NCBI GenBank assembly: GCA_016213935.1
Contig: JACQZG010000007.1
Location: 19,067-83,066 of the forward strand
Reading direction: 5' to 3'
Length of the DNA stretch: 64,000 bases
Origin: Nitrospirota bacterium
GTDB taxonomy: Bacteria; Nitrospirota; Thermodesulfovibrionia; UBA6902
Part shown: positions 19,490 through 28,320 of the stretch, piece by piece
Layout of the letters: each line of letters opens with the position of its first letter
Numbering within the stretch: position 1 is the stretch's first letter
Position numbers and translations under genes: made by a program
Notes under the pieces: generated by a model
Database searches by the model: none
The model's input: only the letters and a program-made list of their open reading frames with translations
What the model was told of the DNA's origin: nothing

Positions 19490-20971
19490 TTGAAAGATAA
19501 GGATAATAATATATTTTACGCGGTTTGGAATTTATTCGCCTCCATCAAGCTCGCCATAGTCGTTCTTCTTCTTCTTGCCGTGACATCCATTGTAGGCACG
19601 GTGGTTCCGCAGGAAGCGGACAAGGCGATAGAGTTTCTCGCGGACGTGGCCGGAGAGAATAACGCTCCTGCAATTTATAACCTTTTCGTAACGCTTGACT
19701 TCATAGACATGTACCATTCATGGTGGTTCAAGCTTCTTCTTGTGCTCTTCTCCGTTAACCTGCTCGTCTGCTCTTTAGACAAGCTCCCGAGGATATGGCA
19801 TATAATTCAGACGCCGGTCCACCCGCTCGGGGAGCAGGCGATAAAGAACCTTCAGGTCAGCAGGGAGATAAAGATAAAGGGCTCTTTGCAGGAAGTAAAA
19901 GACGGCTTTCTCAACAACCTGAAGGCGGGAAGGTATATTCCCCTTGAAGCAACTGATGCCGGCTCTGTTCAGTTCTATTCGCAGAAAGGGCGCTACACCC
20001 GGTTAGGGGTTTATGTAGTCCATCTCAGTATACTTCTTATTTTTGTCGGCGCCCTGGTCGGCTTCCAGTTCGGGTTTGACGGGCAGTTGAACCTTCCGGA
20101 AGGCACAACATCAAGCTCGGTTTACACCTTTGACGGCGAGAGAATAGACCTTGATTTCCTTATCAGGTGCAACTGGTACGAGACGACTTATTATAAGGAG
20201 AGCTTCAGGCCGCAGGAGTTTGAGAGCGAACTGGTGATAATCGAGGATGGCAAAGAGGTGATGAGGAAGATTGTTGAGGTTAATGACCCGCTCACGTATA
20301 AAGGGATTACCTTTTATCAGGCGAATTACGGAAGCGCCCTTCAGTTCTATCCGAACATTAATTTTTATCAGTCAAATTACGGAAAGATACCTGTCGGCCT
20401 CGGAGAATTCATCTTAAAGGTCGCGCCTGCCGGAGGGCAGGAGCAGGCCGTGAGATTGAAATTTGGAGAGGCATTTGACATTCCGGGCACAGGCATTAAG
20501 GCCACGGTTGTTGACTTCTCCCCGGCTCTTGGCAGGGACCCGAGATCCGGCAACCTCTACACATTTGACGACCAGATGCTCAACCCGGCCGTCGCGATCG
20601 AGATAAAAGAAGAAGGCAAAAACGCCTACACCGGATGGTTTCTGAAGCGCGACCCGGGAACATGGATAATTCCCGGAGGCCATAAGATAGAGTTTGTCGA
20701 ATTCTGGGGGCTTGAATATACCGGCCTTCAGGTCTCAAAAGATCCGGGCGTGTGGATTATTTATCTTGCATGTATTATCATGACCCTTGGGCTTTATGTG
20801 GCATTCTTCATGAGCCACAAGAGGATATGGATTATGCTGTTGAATGAAAAGAACTCGGTCAGGGTGCTTGCCGGCGGCTCCGCAACAAAAAACAGGCTCG
20901 CGTTTGAGCAGGAGATAGAGAGCATATTATCAAAGACCTCTGAAGCTGTCGAGGGAAGGAGCAGGAAATGA
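19490..20971 (+). CDS. resB: Cytochrome c biogenesis protein ResB (Ccs1)
   Basis: A 493-residue membrane protein of System II cytochrome c maturation, which with CcsA forms the heme delivery and ligation complex on the outer face of the inner membrane. The N-terminal helix (LFASIKLAIVVLLLLAV) followed by VGTVVPQ is typical. A second helix pair (WWFKLLLVLFSVNLLVCSLDKLP), a large extracytoplasmic domain with GITFYQANYG, and a last helix near the C-terminus (IIYLACIIMTLGLYVAFF) complete the fold. The start is TTG 19490, chosen because GGGAG lies just upstream. It overlaps ccsA by 4 bases. Confidence 0.92.
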   Translation: MKDKDNNIFYAVWNLFASIKLAIVVLLLLAVTSIVGTVVPQEADKAIEFLADVAGENNAPAIYNLFVTLDFIDMYHSWWFKLLLVLFSVNLLVCSLDKLPRIWHIIQTPVHPLGEQAIKNLQVSREIKIKGSLQEVKDGFLNNLKAGRYIPLEATDAGSVQFYSQKGRYTRLGVYVVHLSILLIFVGALVGFQFGFDGQLNLPEGTTSSSVYTFDGERIDLDFLIRCNWYETTYYKESFRPQEFESELVIIEDGKEVMRKIVEVNDPLTYKGITFYQANYGSALQFYPNINFYQSNYGKIPVGLGEFILKVAPAGGQEQAVRLKFGEAFDIPGTGIKATVVDFSPALGRDPRSGNLYTFDDQMLNPAVAIEIKEEGKNAYTGWFLKRDPGTWIIPGGHKIEFVEFWGLEYTGLQVSKDPGVWIIYLACIIMTLGLYVAFFMSHKRIWIMLLNEKNSVRVLAGGSATKNRLAFEQEIESILSKTSEAVEGRSRK

Positions 20972-22074
20972 GCAGTTCAAACTTTTACAACATATCGAAC
21001 CTGTTATATTTCATAGCGATGGCCGCTTATATAAGTTATGTCGGGTTTAAAACCAGGGGCATAGCTTTAGCGGCTTCAGGCATTACGATTGCCGGCTTCA
21101 TCAGCCATACATTATCTATGGCCGTCAGATGGGCGGACTCGCATGTCTTCTGGGTCAGCGCGGTGCCGACATCAGGAACGGTTGAGGCCTTACTGAGAAG
21201 CGCGCCGCTGAGGAACCTCTTCGAATCGCTCAACTTTTTTGTATGGGCATTGATAGCGTTTCACCTTATCATTGAGTTTAAATACAAGAACAGGTCGCTC
21301 GGCGCATTTGTCCTCCCTGTAGCGGCGCTCGCCCTTGCATTTATAGATGTATCAGGAATGTCAAAGGAGATAGAGCCTCTTGTGCCCGCGCTTCAGTCAA
21401 ACTGGCTCCTCTTCCATGTCTTTTTGAGCTTCATAGGCTATGCGGCATTTGGCGTTTCGTTCGGAGCCGCGGTCGCATACCTTATAACAGTCACTGAATC
21501 AAGAAACGAAAAGCCGTACATATTCGGCAGTATTGTCATCGGCATCTTTCTCGTTGTACTCATTGCCATGGGCATCGATTTTCTCACTCTCACCGCTTCA
21601 CAGCGCGGCGAACTTCTCCAGAGCTATTTTCTAAAGGCAACGTTTAAAAACTCTTCAGGGCTCATTGCCGTCGCAAGCTATATAATCAGCCTGGCTTTTG
21701 TCGCGGCGGTATGGAGGTTTGGCCTCGGGCTCAAAAAGGTGCTTGAAGGGCTTGCGTTAAACAAGAATACACTTGACGAAATAACTTACAAAAGCATAGC
21801 TGTCGGCTTCCCTCTCTTCACGATAGGCGGCGTCATAATGGGCGCCATCTGGGCAAACAGCGCGTGGGGAACTTACTGGAGCTGGGACCCCAAAGAGACA
21901 TGGTCTCTCATAACATGGTTTGTTTACGCTGTCTATCTTCACGCGCGCCTTGTCGCGGGGTGGAAGGGGAAGAAGGCGGCCATCCTCTCAATAATAGGCT
22001 TTGTCGCGGTAATATTCACTTACCTCGGCGTGAACCTGGTGCTCTCAGGACTTCATTCCTACGGAAGTTCATAA
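20968..22074 (+). CDS. ccsA: Cytochrome c biogenesis protein CcsA/ResC
   Basis: A 368-residue polytopic membrane protein with the tryptophan-rich heme-handling WWD-type motif WGTYWSWDPKETW near residue 305 and many hydrophobic helices. It partners ResB in heme export and attachment to apocytochrome c. The ATG overlaps the resB stop (ATGA). Presence of System II means c-type cytochromes are made, fitting a respiratory anaerobe. Confidence 0.95.
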   Translation: MSSSNFYNISNLLYFIAMAAYISYVGFKTRGIALAASGITIAGFISHTLSMAVRWADSHVFWVSAVPTSGTVEALLRSAPLRNLFESLNFFVWALIAFHLIIEFKYKNRSLGAFVLPVAALALAFIDVSGMSKEIEPLVPALQSNWLLFHVFLSFIGYAAFGVSFGAAVAYLITVTESRNEKPYIFGSIVIGIFLVVLIAMGIDFLTLTASQRGELLQSYFLKATFKNSSGLIAVASYIISLAFVAAVWRFGLGLKKVLEGLALNKNTLDEITYKSIAVGFPLFTIGGVIMGAIWANSAWGTYWSWDPKETWSLITWFVYAVYLHARLVAGWKGKKAAILSIIGFVAVIFTYLGVNLVLSGLHSYGSS

Positions 22075-22352
22075 CGGCTTAACGGCACAGAGTTTTTTTG
22101 ATTCTTCCTCATTGTTGTTTCCCCTCTAAAAAGAGGGGGTAAAGGGGTGTGTCATAATCTCCCGCAATCTCATTCTGTTCGCTGTCATTCCCGCTTGCCT
22201 GTCTGCCGGTAGGCAGGTCCGGAATCTTCTTGTTTCAGTATCCCTCATGAAGGTATTTTATGCTTGATGGATTAATGCCTAATGGCTATAATGGATTCAT
22301 CAACAAGCAAGGAGCTTTTTAACTGTTAATTGTTAGCCATAAAGAGGAAACA
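22075..22352. repeat. Intergenic region with hairpin and dispersed-repeat-like palindrome
   Basis: CCCCTCT and AGAGGGG (around 22122-22139) form a seven-pair hairpin but no T-run follows, so it is a weak terminator at best. At 22198-22217 a palindrome built on TGTCTGCCGGTAGGCAG lies next to GTCATTCCCGC, a combination that resembles dispersed intergenic repeats common in sediment bacteria. The region marks the left edge of the AT-rich island. No gene is seen. Confidence 0.45.
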
Positions 22353-23012
22353 ATGCCGTATCAAAACAAGATTCGAGAAATCATATCTCAGTCTGAAACA
22401 TATCACAAGGCATTTTATAAGGCTGAGACCTTTCGTGGCCCCAGTCTCTATTTTCATCGACGCGCTCTTGAAACGAGACAACCGCCTGGATCACTTGTGC
22501 ACTTGGAGTATGTATATGCGACACTGTCTGCATGGGGAATGCATCGGATGGGCAAAGGCGGCTCCAAGATGCAACATTTTGACGTATTTAGACAAAGTAT
22601 TGTATCTATTCAAGATATGCTCTCAGAAGCACAAAAATATGATTTTCGTGAAATGAACAATCAGAAATGGGCAATTCTTGAACAAACATTTAAAAGCATA
22701 AAAGTCATGGCCAGCGGAACAAGTCTTGTTGGCAATTCTAAGGTCATGCATCATATGTTGCCTAATATAGTGCCACCAATTGATCGTGAATATACTCTCA
22801 GGTTTTTAAGAGGCAATACCAACATAACGAATGGTTTGGATTCCGAATGGCTGCTTATGAGAGGAATCATCGAAAATTTCTTTATCCCAGTTGCCTCTGA
22901 TAAGGATTTTGAATCTAAGGCAACGGGATGGATAGCATGCGGGGATGACTATCTATGGGATACATCGATTATAAAGGTTGTGGATAATCTTGTGATTGGG
23001 TCGAGAAAATAA
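22353..23012 (+). CDS. Hypothetical protein, island gene
   Basis: A 219-residue soluble protein that I do not recognise. It has no signal peptide or membrane segment. Notable stretches are WGMHRMGKGGSKMQHFDVF, SKVMHHMLPNIVPPIDREYT and a C-terminal AGYLWDTS-like segment (CGDDYLWDT). Composition is more AT-rich than the flanking core genes. Upstream is AAAGAGG before the ATG. It sits in the acquired-looking island with a protease and a GHKL ATPase. Confidence 0.6.
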   Translation: MPYQNKIREIISQSETYHKAFYKAETFRGPSLYFHRRALETRQPPGSLVHLEYVYATLSAWGMHRMGKGGSKMQHFDVFRQSIVSIQDMLSEAQKYDFREMNNQKWAILEQTFKSIKVMASGTSLVGNSKVMHHMLPNIVPPIDREYTLRFLRGNTNITNGLDSEWLLMRGIIENFFIPVASDKDFESKATGWIACGDDYLWDTSIIKVVDNLVIGSRK

Positions 23013-23042
23013 GTGAACGAACTAATTAACTAAAAGAGAGCT

Positions 23043-23684
23043 ATGAATCTTTATCTCCACAAAATATCTTCAACAGTTCTTCTCCTGCTCTTACTTGCCT
23101 TCATTCCTGCCCTTGTTTTTGCTGATGCAGAAAACATCTTTAAAGAAAACAGCAAAGCTGTCGTGGTTATCGTTACCCTTGACAACAATGGTGATGTAAC
23201 TCAGGGAAGTGGATTCATTGTCAGGGCAGACGGCGCAATCGTTACCAACTACCATGTCATAAGCAATGCAACAGATATAAAGGTAAAGGCAGGCGACAAG
23301 ACTTTGGATGTTGAAGGACTTATCTATAAAGATGAAGAGAATGATCTTGTAATCCTAAAGGCGAAAGGCGAGAAACTCCCTGTAGTGAAGACAGGAAATT
23401 TTGAGAAGACAAATGTTGGTGAAAAGGTCTATGTAATAAGCAGTCCCGAAGGACTTGAGAATACCATCTCAGACGGGATTTTAAGCGGAATAAGGGACAT
23501 TGACGAGAAGAGAAAGGTTCTTCAGATAACGGCTCCTGTTTCAGCAGGCAGTAGCGGAGGGCCTGTCTTTAATAAAGATGGAGAAGTCATAGGTATTGCA
23601 ACATTTATCATACAGACGGCACAGAATCTTAATTTTGCTATGCCTATTAATTTTTTCAGATACTCCTCGTTGTTCGGCAGTTAA
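23043..23684 (+). CDS. Trypsin-like serine protease (S1C), C-terminally truncated
   Basis: A 213-residue exported protease. The signal peptide (basic start, then a leucine-rich core ending around VFADAE) is followed by a HtrA-like chymotrypsin fold with His in TNYHVIS, Asp in EENDLVILK and Ser in SAGSSGGPVF. Family similarity appears to stop at NLNFAMPINF; the last residues (FRYSSLFGS) are antisense to the facing gene. Homologues usually continue into further domains. The last 144 bases overlap the facing ORF, so both genes seem to have been joined at a recombination point near 23655. The catalytic domain itself looks complete. Confidence 0.75.
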   Translation: MNLYLHKISSTVLLLLLLAFIPALVFADAENIFKENSKAVVVIVTLDNNGDVTQGSGFIVRADGAIVTNYHVISNATDIKVKAGDKTLDVEGLIYKDEENDLVILKAKGEKLPVVKTGNFEKTNVGEKVYVISSPEGLENTISDGILSGIRDIDEKRKVLQITAPVSAGSSGGPVFNKDGEVIGIATFIIQTAQNLNFAMPINFFRYSSLFGS

Positions 23685-25130
23685 ATGAAAAGTTGCAAAT
23701 TTAGGCTGCATCGTGTTGTTTTTTATGGAGTATACAATTGGCCCAATGTCTTCACCAAATTCAATTCTCTTTGAATTAATATTAGGAAGGCTAAAAGACT
23801 CTACGGACATTTCTATTTCTCTGCTTTTAGAGCCTATTGAAAATTCAGTTAATAGACCCAGATTTTGAGCTGCCTCGTTAATCTCTTTCATGGCGTCAAG
23901 CATATCTTGACGAGAAGCGCTTTCTGGAGATATTGTGCGAAGTCCTAATTTTTGCTGATAATTATCTAACTCTGTCCGGATAATATCTCTAATCTGTTTG
24001 ATTCCTTTACGATTTAAATTAAAGCCATAATGGGTAGTTCCTTCCGCCAATAAAATAATATCTTCCAGTTTAGGTTCAAGGACTAAATAGCCACAAAATC
24101 TTTTATGAATTGTATGGTGAGGATTAACATTTTTTGATATGCCTCCGATTTTCATTCTTTTTCGCTGTATCCAAATTTCTCTTAAATCCTCGTCTATATG
24201 ATTTGGAGCAACTATGTATTTAAGTTCTTTAATCCGGTATGTTTCATTCCCAATAACAACAGGAATGAGTTCCTTGCTGTAAACCCTATAACCATTTTGG
24301 TTATCTCTACAATCTGCTATTGATTTTAACGGATCTGTCAGGGCAACTAATTTTGAATTATCTTTGTGCTTAACATAAATCTTTGCACCGAACTTGATAA
24401 TCTCCCACCATGTTTCCTCTATCATTTTAATAAAATCGTTTGAATAATCATTGTCATTGCTTGAAATAAACGAATTTTTGATTGCCTCTACTACCTCATC
24501 TTTTAAATTAAGAACTGTTATTCTTGTTCCGCTAAAAGTGAGTGGCATTAAAGCGCTATTGGTTGCTTTTTTAATAAATTCTTTTGCTTCATCACCTTGA
24601 AACGGAATGCGTTGTTGAACAAGTTTTGTCCCAACAATTTTTCTGTCGAATGCGATATATTGCTTATCAGTATTTCTTAGAGAATCACAGACTATAGATG
24701 CTGTTTTTGATGCCCCTTGAAAAATTAATTTTCCTCTGCCGAAACTACCAGCACCTAAATTGCCCCCTGATTCAAATCTTGTCAAAAAACGGCTTAGGTT
24801 TTGTTCGTGAGTAAGTTTCCTTTCTGCTGACATCTGTTCAATTTCCTCTACAGAACGTATATCTCCTGTCAGCCCTGTTGTTCCCTCATCCCAAAAAGTC
24901 AATGCTGGTAGCCCGTTAATTTCTAAAAGTTCAAACGTAAACTTCCAATTGTTACAAGCACGGCTTTCATTTTTAATCAGCCTTGCGCCGAAACCATTCT
25001 GAACAGCATCTTTTTGAAGTCCATGTGCTAACCCTTTACCACTTCCTTCATATTCCCTAACTACTTGATCAATTTGATGGAGATCATTTTGAGGCATACT
25101 TACATATTGATGTCCAATGTCTCTTTCCAT
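23541..25130 (-). CDS. GHKL-type ATPase-domain protein, island gene
   Basis: A 529-residue protein whose N-terminal part has the Bergerat ATP-binding pattern: a KDAVQNGFGAR N-box-like helix, FWDEGTTGL as the DxGxG-like loop, and GAGSFGRGKLIF as the glycine-rich lid. The rest is not recognised. A good AAGGAG precedes the ATG. A small coiled protein gene lies just upstream on the same strand, so the two form a cassette. GHKL ATPases of this build often belong to phage-defence or restriction loci, but the function here is unknown. The last roughly 40 residues read antisense through the truncated protease gene, so the native C-terminus is probably lost. Confidence 0.7.
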   Translation of the reverse strand: MERDIGHQYVSMPQNDLHQIDQVVREYEGSGKGLAHGLQKDAVQNGFGARLIKNESRACNNWKFTFELLEINGLPALTFWDEGTTGLTGDIRSVEEIEQMSAERKLTHEQNLSRFLTRFESGGNLGAGSFGRGKLIFQGASKTASIVCDSLRNTDKQYIAFDRKIVGTKLVQQRIPFQGDEAKEFIKKATNSALMPLTFSGTRITVLNLKDEVVEAIKNSFISSNDNDYSNDFIKMIEETWWEIIKFGAKIYVKHKDNSKLVALTDPLKSIADCRDNQNGYRVYSKELIPVVIGNETYRIKELKYIVAPNHIDEDLREIWIQRKRMKIGGISKNVNPHHTIHKRFCGYLVLEPKLEDIILLAEGTTHYGFNLNRKGIKQIRDIIRTELDNYQQKLGLRTISPESASRQDMLDAMKEINEAAQNLGLLTEFSIGSKSREIEMSVESFSLPNINSKRIEFGEDIGPIVYSIKNNTMQPKFATFHLTAEQRGVSEKINRHSKIKILCRLYDKCCNTYDFSIFIKDRPSATAC

Positions 25131-25175
25131 GAACGTCTCCTTACAGATAATGACGACTTTTAAATAATGTTAATT

Positions 25176-25394
25176 TCACAACCTAAACCTCTCCCTTTTC
25201 CCCGCCAAAAATTTCCCCTTTGTCAATTTCAACTGCTTATCAAGCTCAGAAAAAATCTTATTTATCTCCTCTTCAGTGTATTCATAAGAGCTTTTATTGG
25301 AGCAGTTGCCGAGGATTCTTATCTTTTCAAGAATATCGTTTGTCCGCTTAGCTGCTATCCGTTTAAATCGTTCACTTCTGCTTTCCTGTTTCAT
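25176..25394 (-). CDS. Small helical protein partnered with the GHKL ATPase
   Basis: A 72-residue, highly charged, probably all-helical protein (RFKRIAAKRTNDILEKIR...YEYTEEEINKIFSELDKQL). It is not recognised by name. GGAG precedes the ATG and a consensus sigma-70 promoter lies 32 bases upstream; the ATPase gene follows after 45 bases. Its position suggests an accessory or regulatory subunit of the cassette. Confidence 0.6.
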   Translation of the reverse strand: MKQESRSERFKRIAAKRTNDILEKIRILGNCSNKSSYEYTEEEINKIFSELDKQLKLTKGKFLAGKRERFRL

Positions 25395-25425
25395 AAACTC
25401 CGCTGTTTAGTTAAAATATGGTTAA

Positions 25426-25454
25426 ATTATAATTAACTATTTTGCAATTGTCAA
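25426..25454 (-). promoter_or_regulatory. Consensus sigma-70 promoter of the GHKL cassette
   Basis: On the minus strand TTGACA, 17 bases, TATAAT: a perfect match in both hexamers and in spacing, upstream of the small helical protein gene. No other promoter seen in the window is this close to consensus. Confidence 0.75.
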
Positions 25455-25473
25455 GATAATAATTTGTTATAAC

Positions 25474-25498
25474 ATGTAAATATCAGAACTATTTACAT
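25474..25498. promoter_or_regulatory. Inverted repeat upstream of the cassette promoter
   Basis: ATGTAAATA and TATTTACAT, a perfect nine-base inverted repeat separated by seven bases, about 20 bases upstream of the -35 box of the cassette promoter and about 20 bases after the stop of the convergently placed AddB-like gene. It could be an operator or a weak terminator; no T-run follows it. Confidence 0.4.
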
Positions 25499-25519
25499 TG
25501 AAGTATAATCTGACACCCC

Positions 25520-28168
25520 TCAATGTGCCCCTTTGCATAACGGCTTATGGAAACAGTATCTGCACTCCTGCGAATTATGAGGCTCAGGAGAGAATATGCC
25601 TTTTTTGATATTGCCGACTATCTCCTCTGCCTTTATGAGCGCGGCTCCAATATATTCATCCATTTCATTGTTGGACGGATACCATGTGACGCCTCCGTCT
25701 TTTAAGGAATAAACGCCCGCTCTTTCAACAATGCCAGCGCTCTCCTTCTGCCATATCGCGGCATAAAGAGGAAGCTGAAGGCTCTCTTTATCAGCAACGC
25801 CTGTCTTGTAATCAATTATCCTCACCGTCTGAGAATTCTGTGTTCTGTGTTCCCGGTTTTTAGTTCTTACATCTATCCTGTCTATCTTTCCCTTAAGCTT
25901 CAGGATGCCTATCTCGGCGGCAACTTTCTTCTCAACCTGAAAAGGCATGAATCCGTCAGCCCTCATCTTCTTCTCCTGCTCCCTGAGTTCAGGCAGGAGA
26001 CGCCTGAATATATCATGCGCGGCCTTTGACCAGAAATCGCCGACTGGAAATCTCCTGAGCGCAAGCGCAAGCCCTTCAAAGAGCCGCTCATCCATGCACT
26101 CAATATCAATTTCGCCGTCCTTGAATAGGTGCTCCATCGTCTTATGTGCGAGGGTGCCCCAGAGCCTCGCCTCAACCTCAAACTTCGGCGGCTCTTCAAC
26201 GGTAATATTCAATACCTTCTCAATATAGAACCTTTGCGGGCATCTCCTGTATGAGTCAATGTCGGTTACGCTTATGAACCCTTTAAAGCAAGAGCCAGCG
26301 TCTATCCTTGCGGAAGATACTCCCGCTCTCTCTCTACGGACTCCGCGCATCCCCTCCATGACATGAATCTCTTCTTCGGAAAATATATTCGGCGCTGAAG
26401 AAGGCCTAACCGCATCCCAGTCAAGGAAAGGCGACGGCAGAAGCAGGTTATCTCCCTCTGCGGAAGGGCAGGAGATATAAGGCTCTCTTCTTGATGAATG
26501 GAGCATCATATTGAAATAACGCCTCTGCCTGTTTATGAAGTATTCGAGATAAGGCAGGCCTAATTCCTTTTTCACCCTCTCGGGCAGTATCGGGTCAATG
26601 GAAGGTTTGGAAGGGAGGTCGCCCTCTATCACCCCGCCGAAGAAGAGCGCTTCAGGCTCAACTCCGGCGGCGAGTTCAAACGGTATAAGGCGGACCCCGC
26701 CGTCTTTTTTAGAGAAGGCCTTCATATCTCTTAAGAGATTTCTGATGAGAGAGAGAGGCTGGCTCTCAAAGTTCGGGGTTTTGCCGCAGATTTTATGAAA
26801 CTGCCTGAGTTCTGCAAACCGCGCCTCTACCATGTCCGTGATCTCCGTATGCGCGGCATTGTCAAAGAAGCCGAGCCTCTTTAGCGCCTCTTCAAGCGCG
26901 TCAAGAAATTCCGGCAGTCTCTTCTTCCTCTTAACATTCTCAGTCAGGCTTATGATATCCTTTATCCAGTTCTGAATATCCTCTATCCTCATAGCCTCTT
27001 CTTCCGAGATATTATCTGTCATAGAGCTGAGGATGGTATCTTTCATCGAAAGCCATGAGCCCTTTCCCTTGATAATGCCCGCTTTGTATGAATACGCGAC
27101 AGCCCGCTCCTTTACAAGCGGATTGATCTGAGGCAATGAAGGCGATGTGAGGAGAGCGAGGAAGTCATAGGACGGATAATCTTCCTCAATGCATGTGAGG
27201 AGGCTCTCAAGCGCGACAACAGGGCTTGAGGATGAGAGGTCATTCTCTTCTATGCTCAGAGGAACGCGGTGCTTTACAAAGACCCTCTTCACTGTCGGGG
27301 CATATTTCCTGATGTCAGGGAATGAAACGACTATGTCTGAGGCAAGAGCGCCTTCAAGAAACATCGCTTTTGACAACTTTGCTATTGACTCGGCCTCCTC
27401 CTCAATCGAAGGGTATGAAGAATGCGGAGATTTTCCCCTATGAACTTTTGAATCAAGCTTTATGACGGTGAAGCCTTTTCTGTCAGAAAGAGATTTATAT
27501 ATGCCGCTGCTGCTATCGGCAAGCAGGAAGAGGTTCTCCGCCCTTTCAATTAACGCTGTTATGGCTTCAAGCTCAAGCGTGGTCGGGTCAAAGAAGCCGT
27601 CAATCACGACGACTGGCAGATCCTTTGATTCTTTTATGGCGGTGATGCTCATCGTCAAGACATCATCAGCATCGGCAATCCGCCGTTCTCTCTTCCAGCC
27701 TTCATATCTCATCAAGTTCTCTATAGCATCCGAGGCCCGCTTCGCCGCCTTCTCCTCAAATATCAGAGATACTGCCTGCTCCCTGATCTCAGAAAGTTCT
27801 TTCCCCGGCATATAATGCTTCAGCTTTCTGTATAAATCTGATAGAAGGCGCGTATAGCCTGCGTTCTTTTCAGAGAGTATCTCAGCGATAATGAGAGGCC
27901 TTATATGCTCCGAGATGATACTATCGTCATATTTCTCATTGAAGATGCGCTCCGCGTATTGCTTTAACGTTGAGGTTTGGAAAGGTATATACGCCGGCCT
28001 CTTCAGATAATCATGAAAATCCCTTTCAGCTTCGCCGACTATAAAACTGTTTGGGCAAATGTAGAGCACAGAGGAGAAATCGTTTCCCGTGCAAAGCGAT
28101 ACGATCTCTTTAAAGATGTGCTCTCTTTTTCTTCTCGCACCCAATGATACTGTGAAGAGGGTCTTCAT
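25520..28168 (-). CDS. AddB-like PD-(D/E)XK nuclease with Fe-S cysteines
   Basis: An 882-residue protein resembling the AddB/RecB-nuclease side of double-strand-break end processing. The C-terminal nuclease domain shows H in WGTLAHKTMEHL, D in GKIDRID, the DYK of RIIDYKTG and the QxxxY box LQLPLYA. One cysteine (RRCPQRFY) plus CRYCFHKPLC at the C-terminus match the Fe-S cluster ligands of AddB. It is shorter than typical AddB (about 1150 residues), and no P-loop is visible at the N-terminus. Between the second and third nuclease strands lies RTKNREHRTQNSQ, apparently translated from a repetitive DNA insert. No addA is found in the window. Confidence 0.7.
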   Translation of the reverse strand: MKTLFTVSLGARRKREHIFKEIVSLCTGNDFSSVLYICPNSFIVGEAERDFHDYLKRPAYIPFQTSTLKQYAERIFNEKYDDSIISEHIRPLIIAEILSEKNAGYTRLLSDLYRKLKHYMPGKELSEIREQAVSLIFEEKAAKRASDAIENLMRYEGWKRERRIADADDVLTMSITAIKESKDLPVVVIDGFFDPTTLELEAITALIERAENLFLLADSSSGIYKSLSDRKGFTVIKLDSKVHRGKSPHSSYPSIEEEAESIAKLSKAMFLEGALASDIVVSFPDIRKYAPTVKRVFVKHRVPLSIEENDLSSSSPVVALESLLTCIEEDYPSYDFLALLTSPSLPQINPLVKERAVAYSYKAGIIKGKGSWLSMKDTILSSMTDNISEEEAMRIEDIQNWIKDIISLTENVKRKKRLPEFLDALEEALKRLGFFDNAAHTEITDMVEARFAELRQFHKICGKTPNFESQPLSLIRNLLRDMKAFSKKDGGVRLIPFELAAGVEPEALFFGGVIEGDLPSKPSIDPILPERVKKELGLPYLEYFINRQRRYFNMMLHSSRREPYISCPSAEGDNLLLPSPFLDWDAVRPSSAPNIFSEEEIHVMEGMRGVRRERAGVSSARIDAGSCFKGFISVTDIDSYRRCPQRFYIEKVLNITVEEPPKFEVEARLWGTLAHKTMEHLFKDGEIDIECMDERLFEGLALALRRFPVGDFWSKAAHDIFRRLLPELREQEKKMRADGFMPFQVEKKVAAEIGILKLKGKIDRIDVRTKNREHRTQNSQTVRIIDYKTGVADKESLQLPLYAAIWQKESAGIVERAGVYSLKDGGVTWYPSNNEMDEYIGAALIKAEEIVGNIKKGIFSPEPHNSQECRYCFHKPLCKGAH

Positions 28169-28236
28169 CGGCGGTCTATGGCGGATTTGAGGGAGGAGAG
28201 TTTGCTTAAGATTTCTTTGCCTGTAAAATCAGACAT
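28165..28236 (-). CDS. Possible 23-codon upstream ORF coupled to the AddB-like gene
   Basis: ATG at 28236 opens a 23-residue frame (MSDFTGKEIL...) whose TGA overlaps the ATG of the AddB-like gene as ATGA. Such overlap normally means coupled translation. No clear Shine-Dalgarno is seen at its start and the AddB-like ATG itself has a weak one. It may be a translated leader, or the end of a decayed upstream gene. Confidence 0.25.
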   Translation of the reverse strand: MSDFTGKEILSKLSSLKSAIDRR

Positions 28237-28320
28237 TTTCATTTAGCATTCATTTCTTATGACCTCTCAATGCCTTTGTTTATAAGTTTACTTAATTATG
28301 AAAAATAAAGGCAATCGTGA

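Noticed and set aside
22353..25394. Island as a second integron array
   Set aside because: No attC-like hairpin with suitable cores was seen around these genes; only short repeats and a simple inverted repeat.
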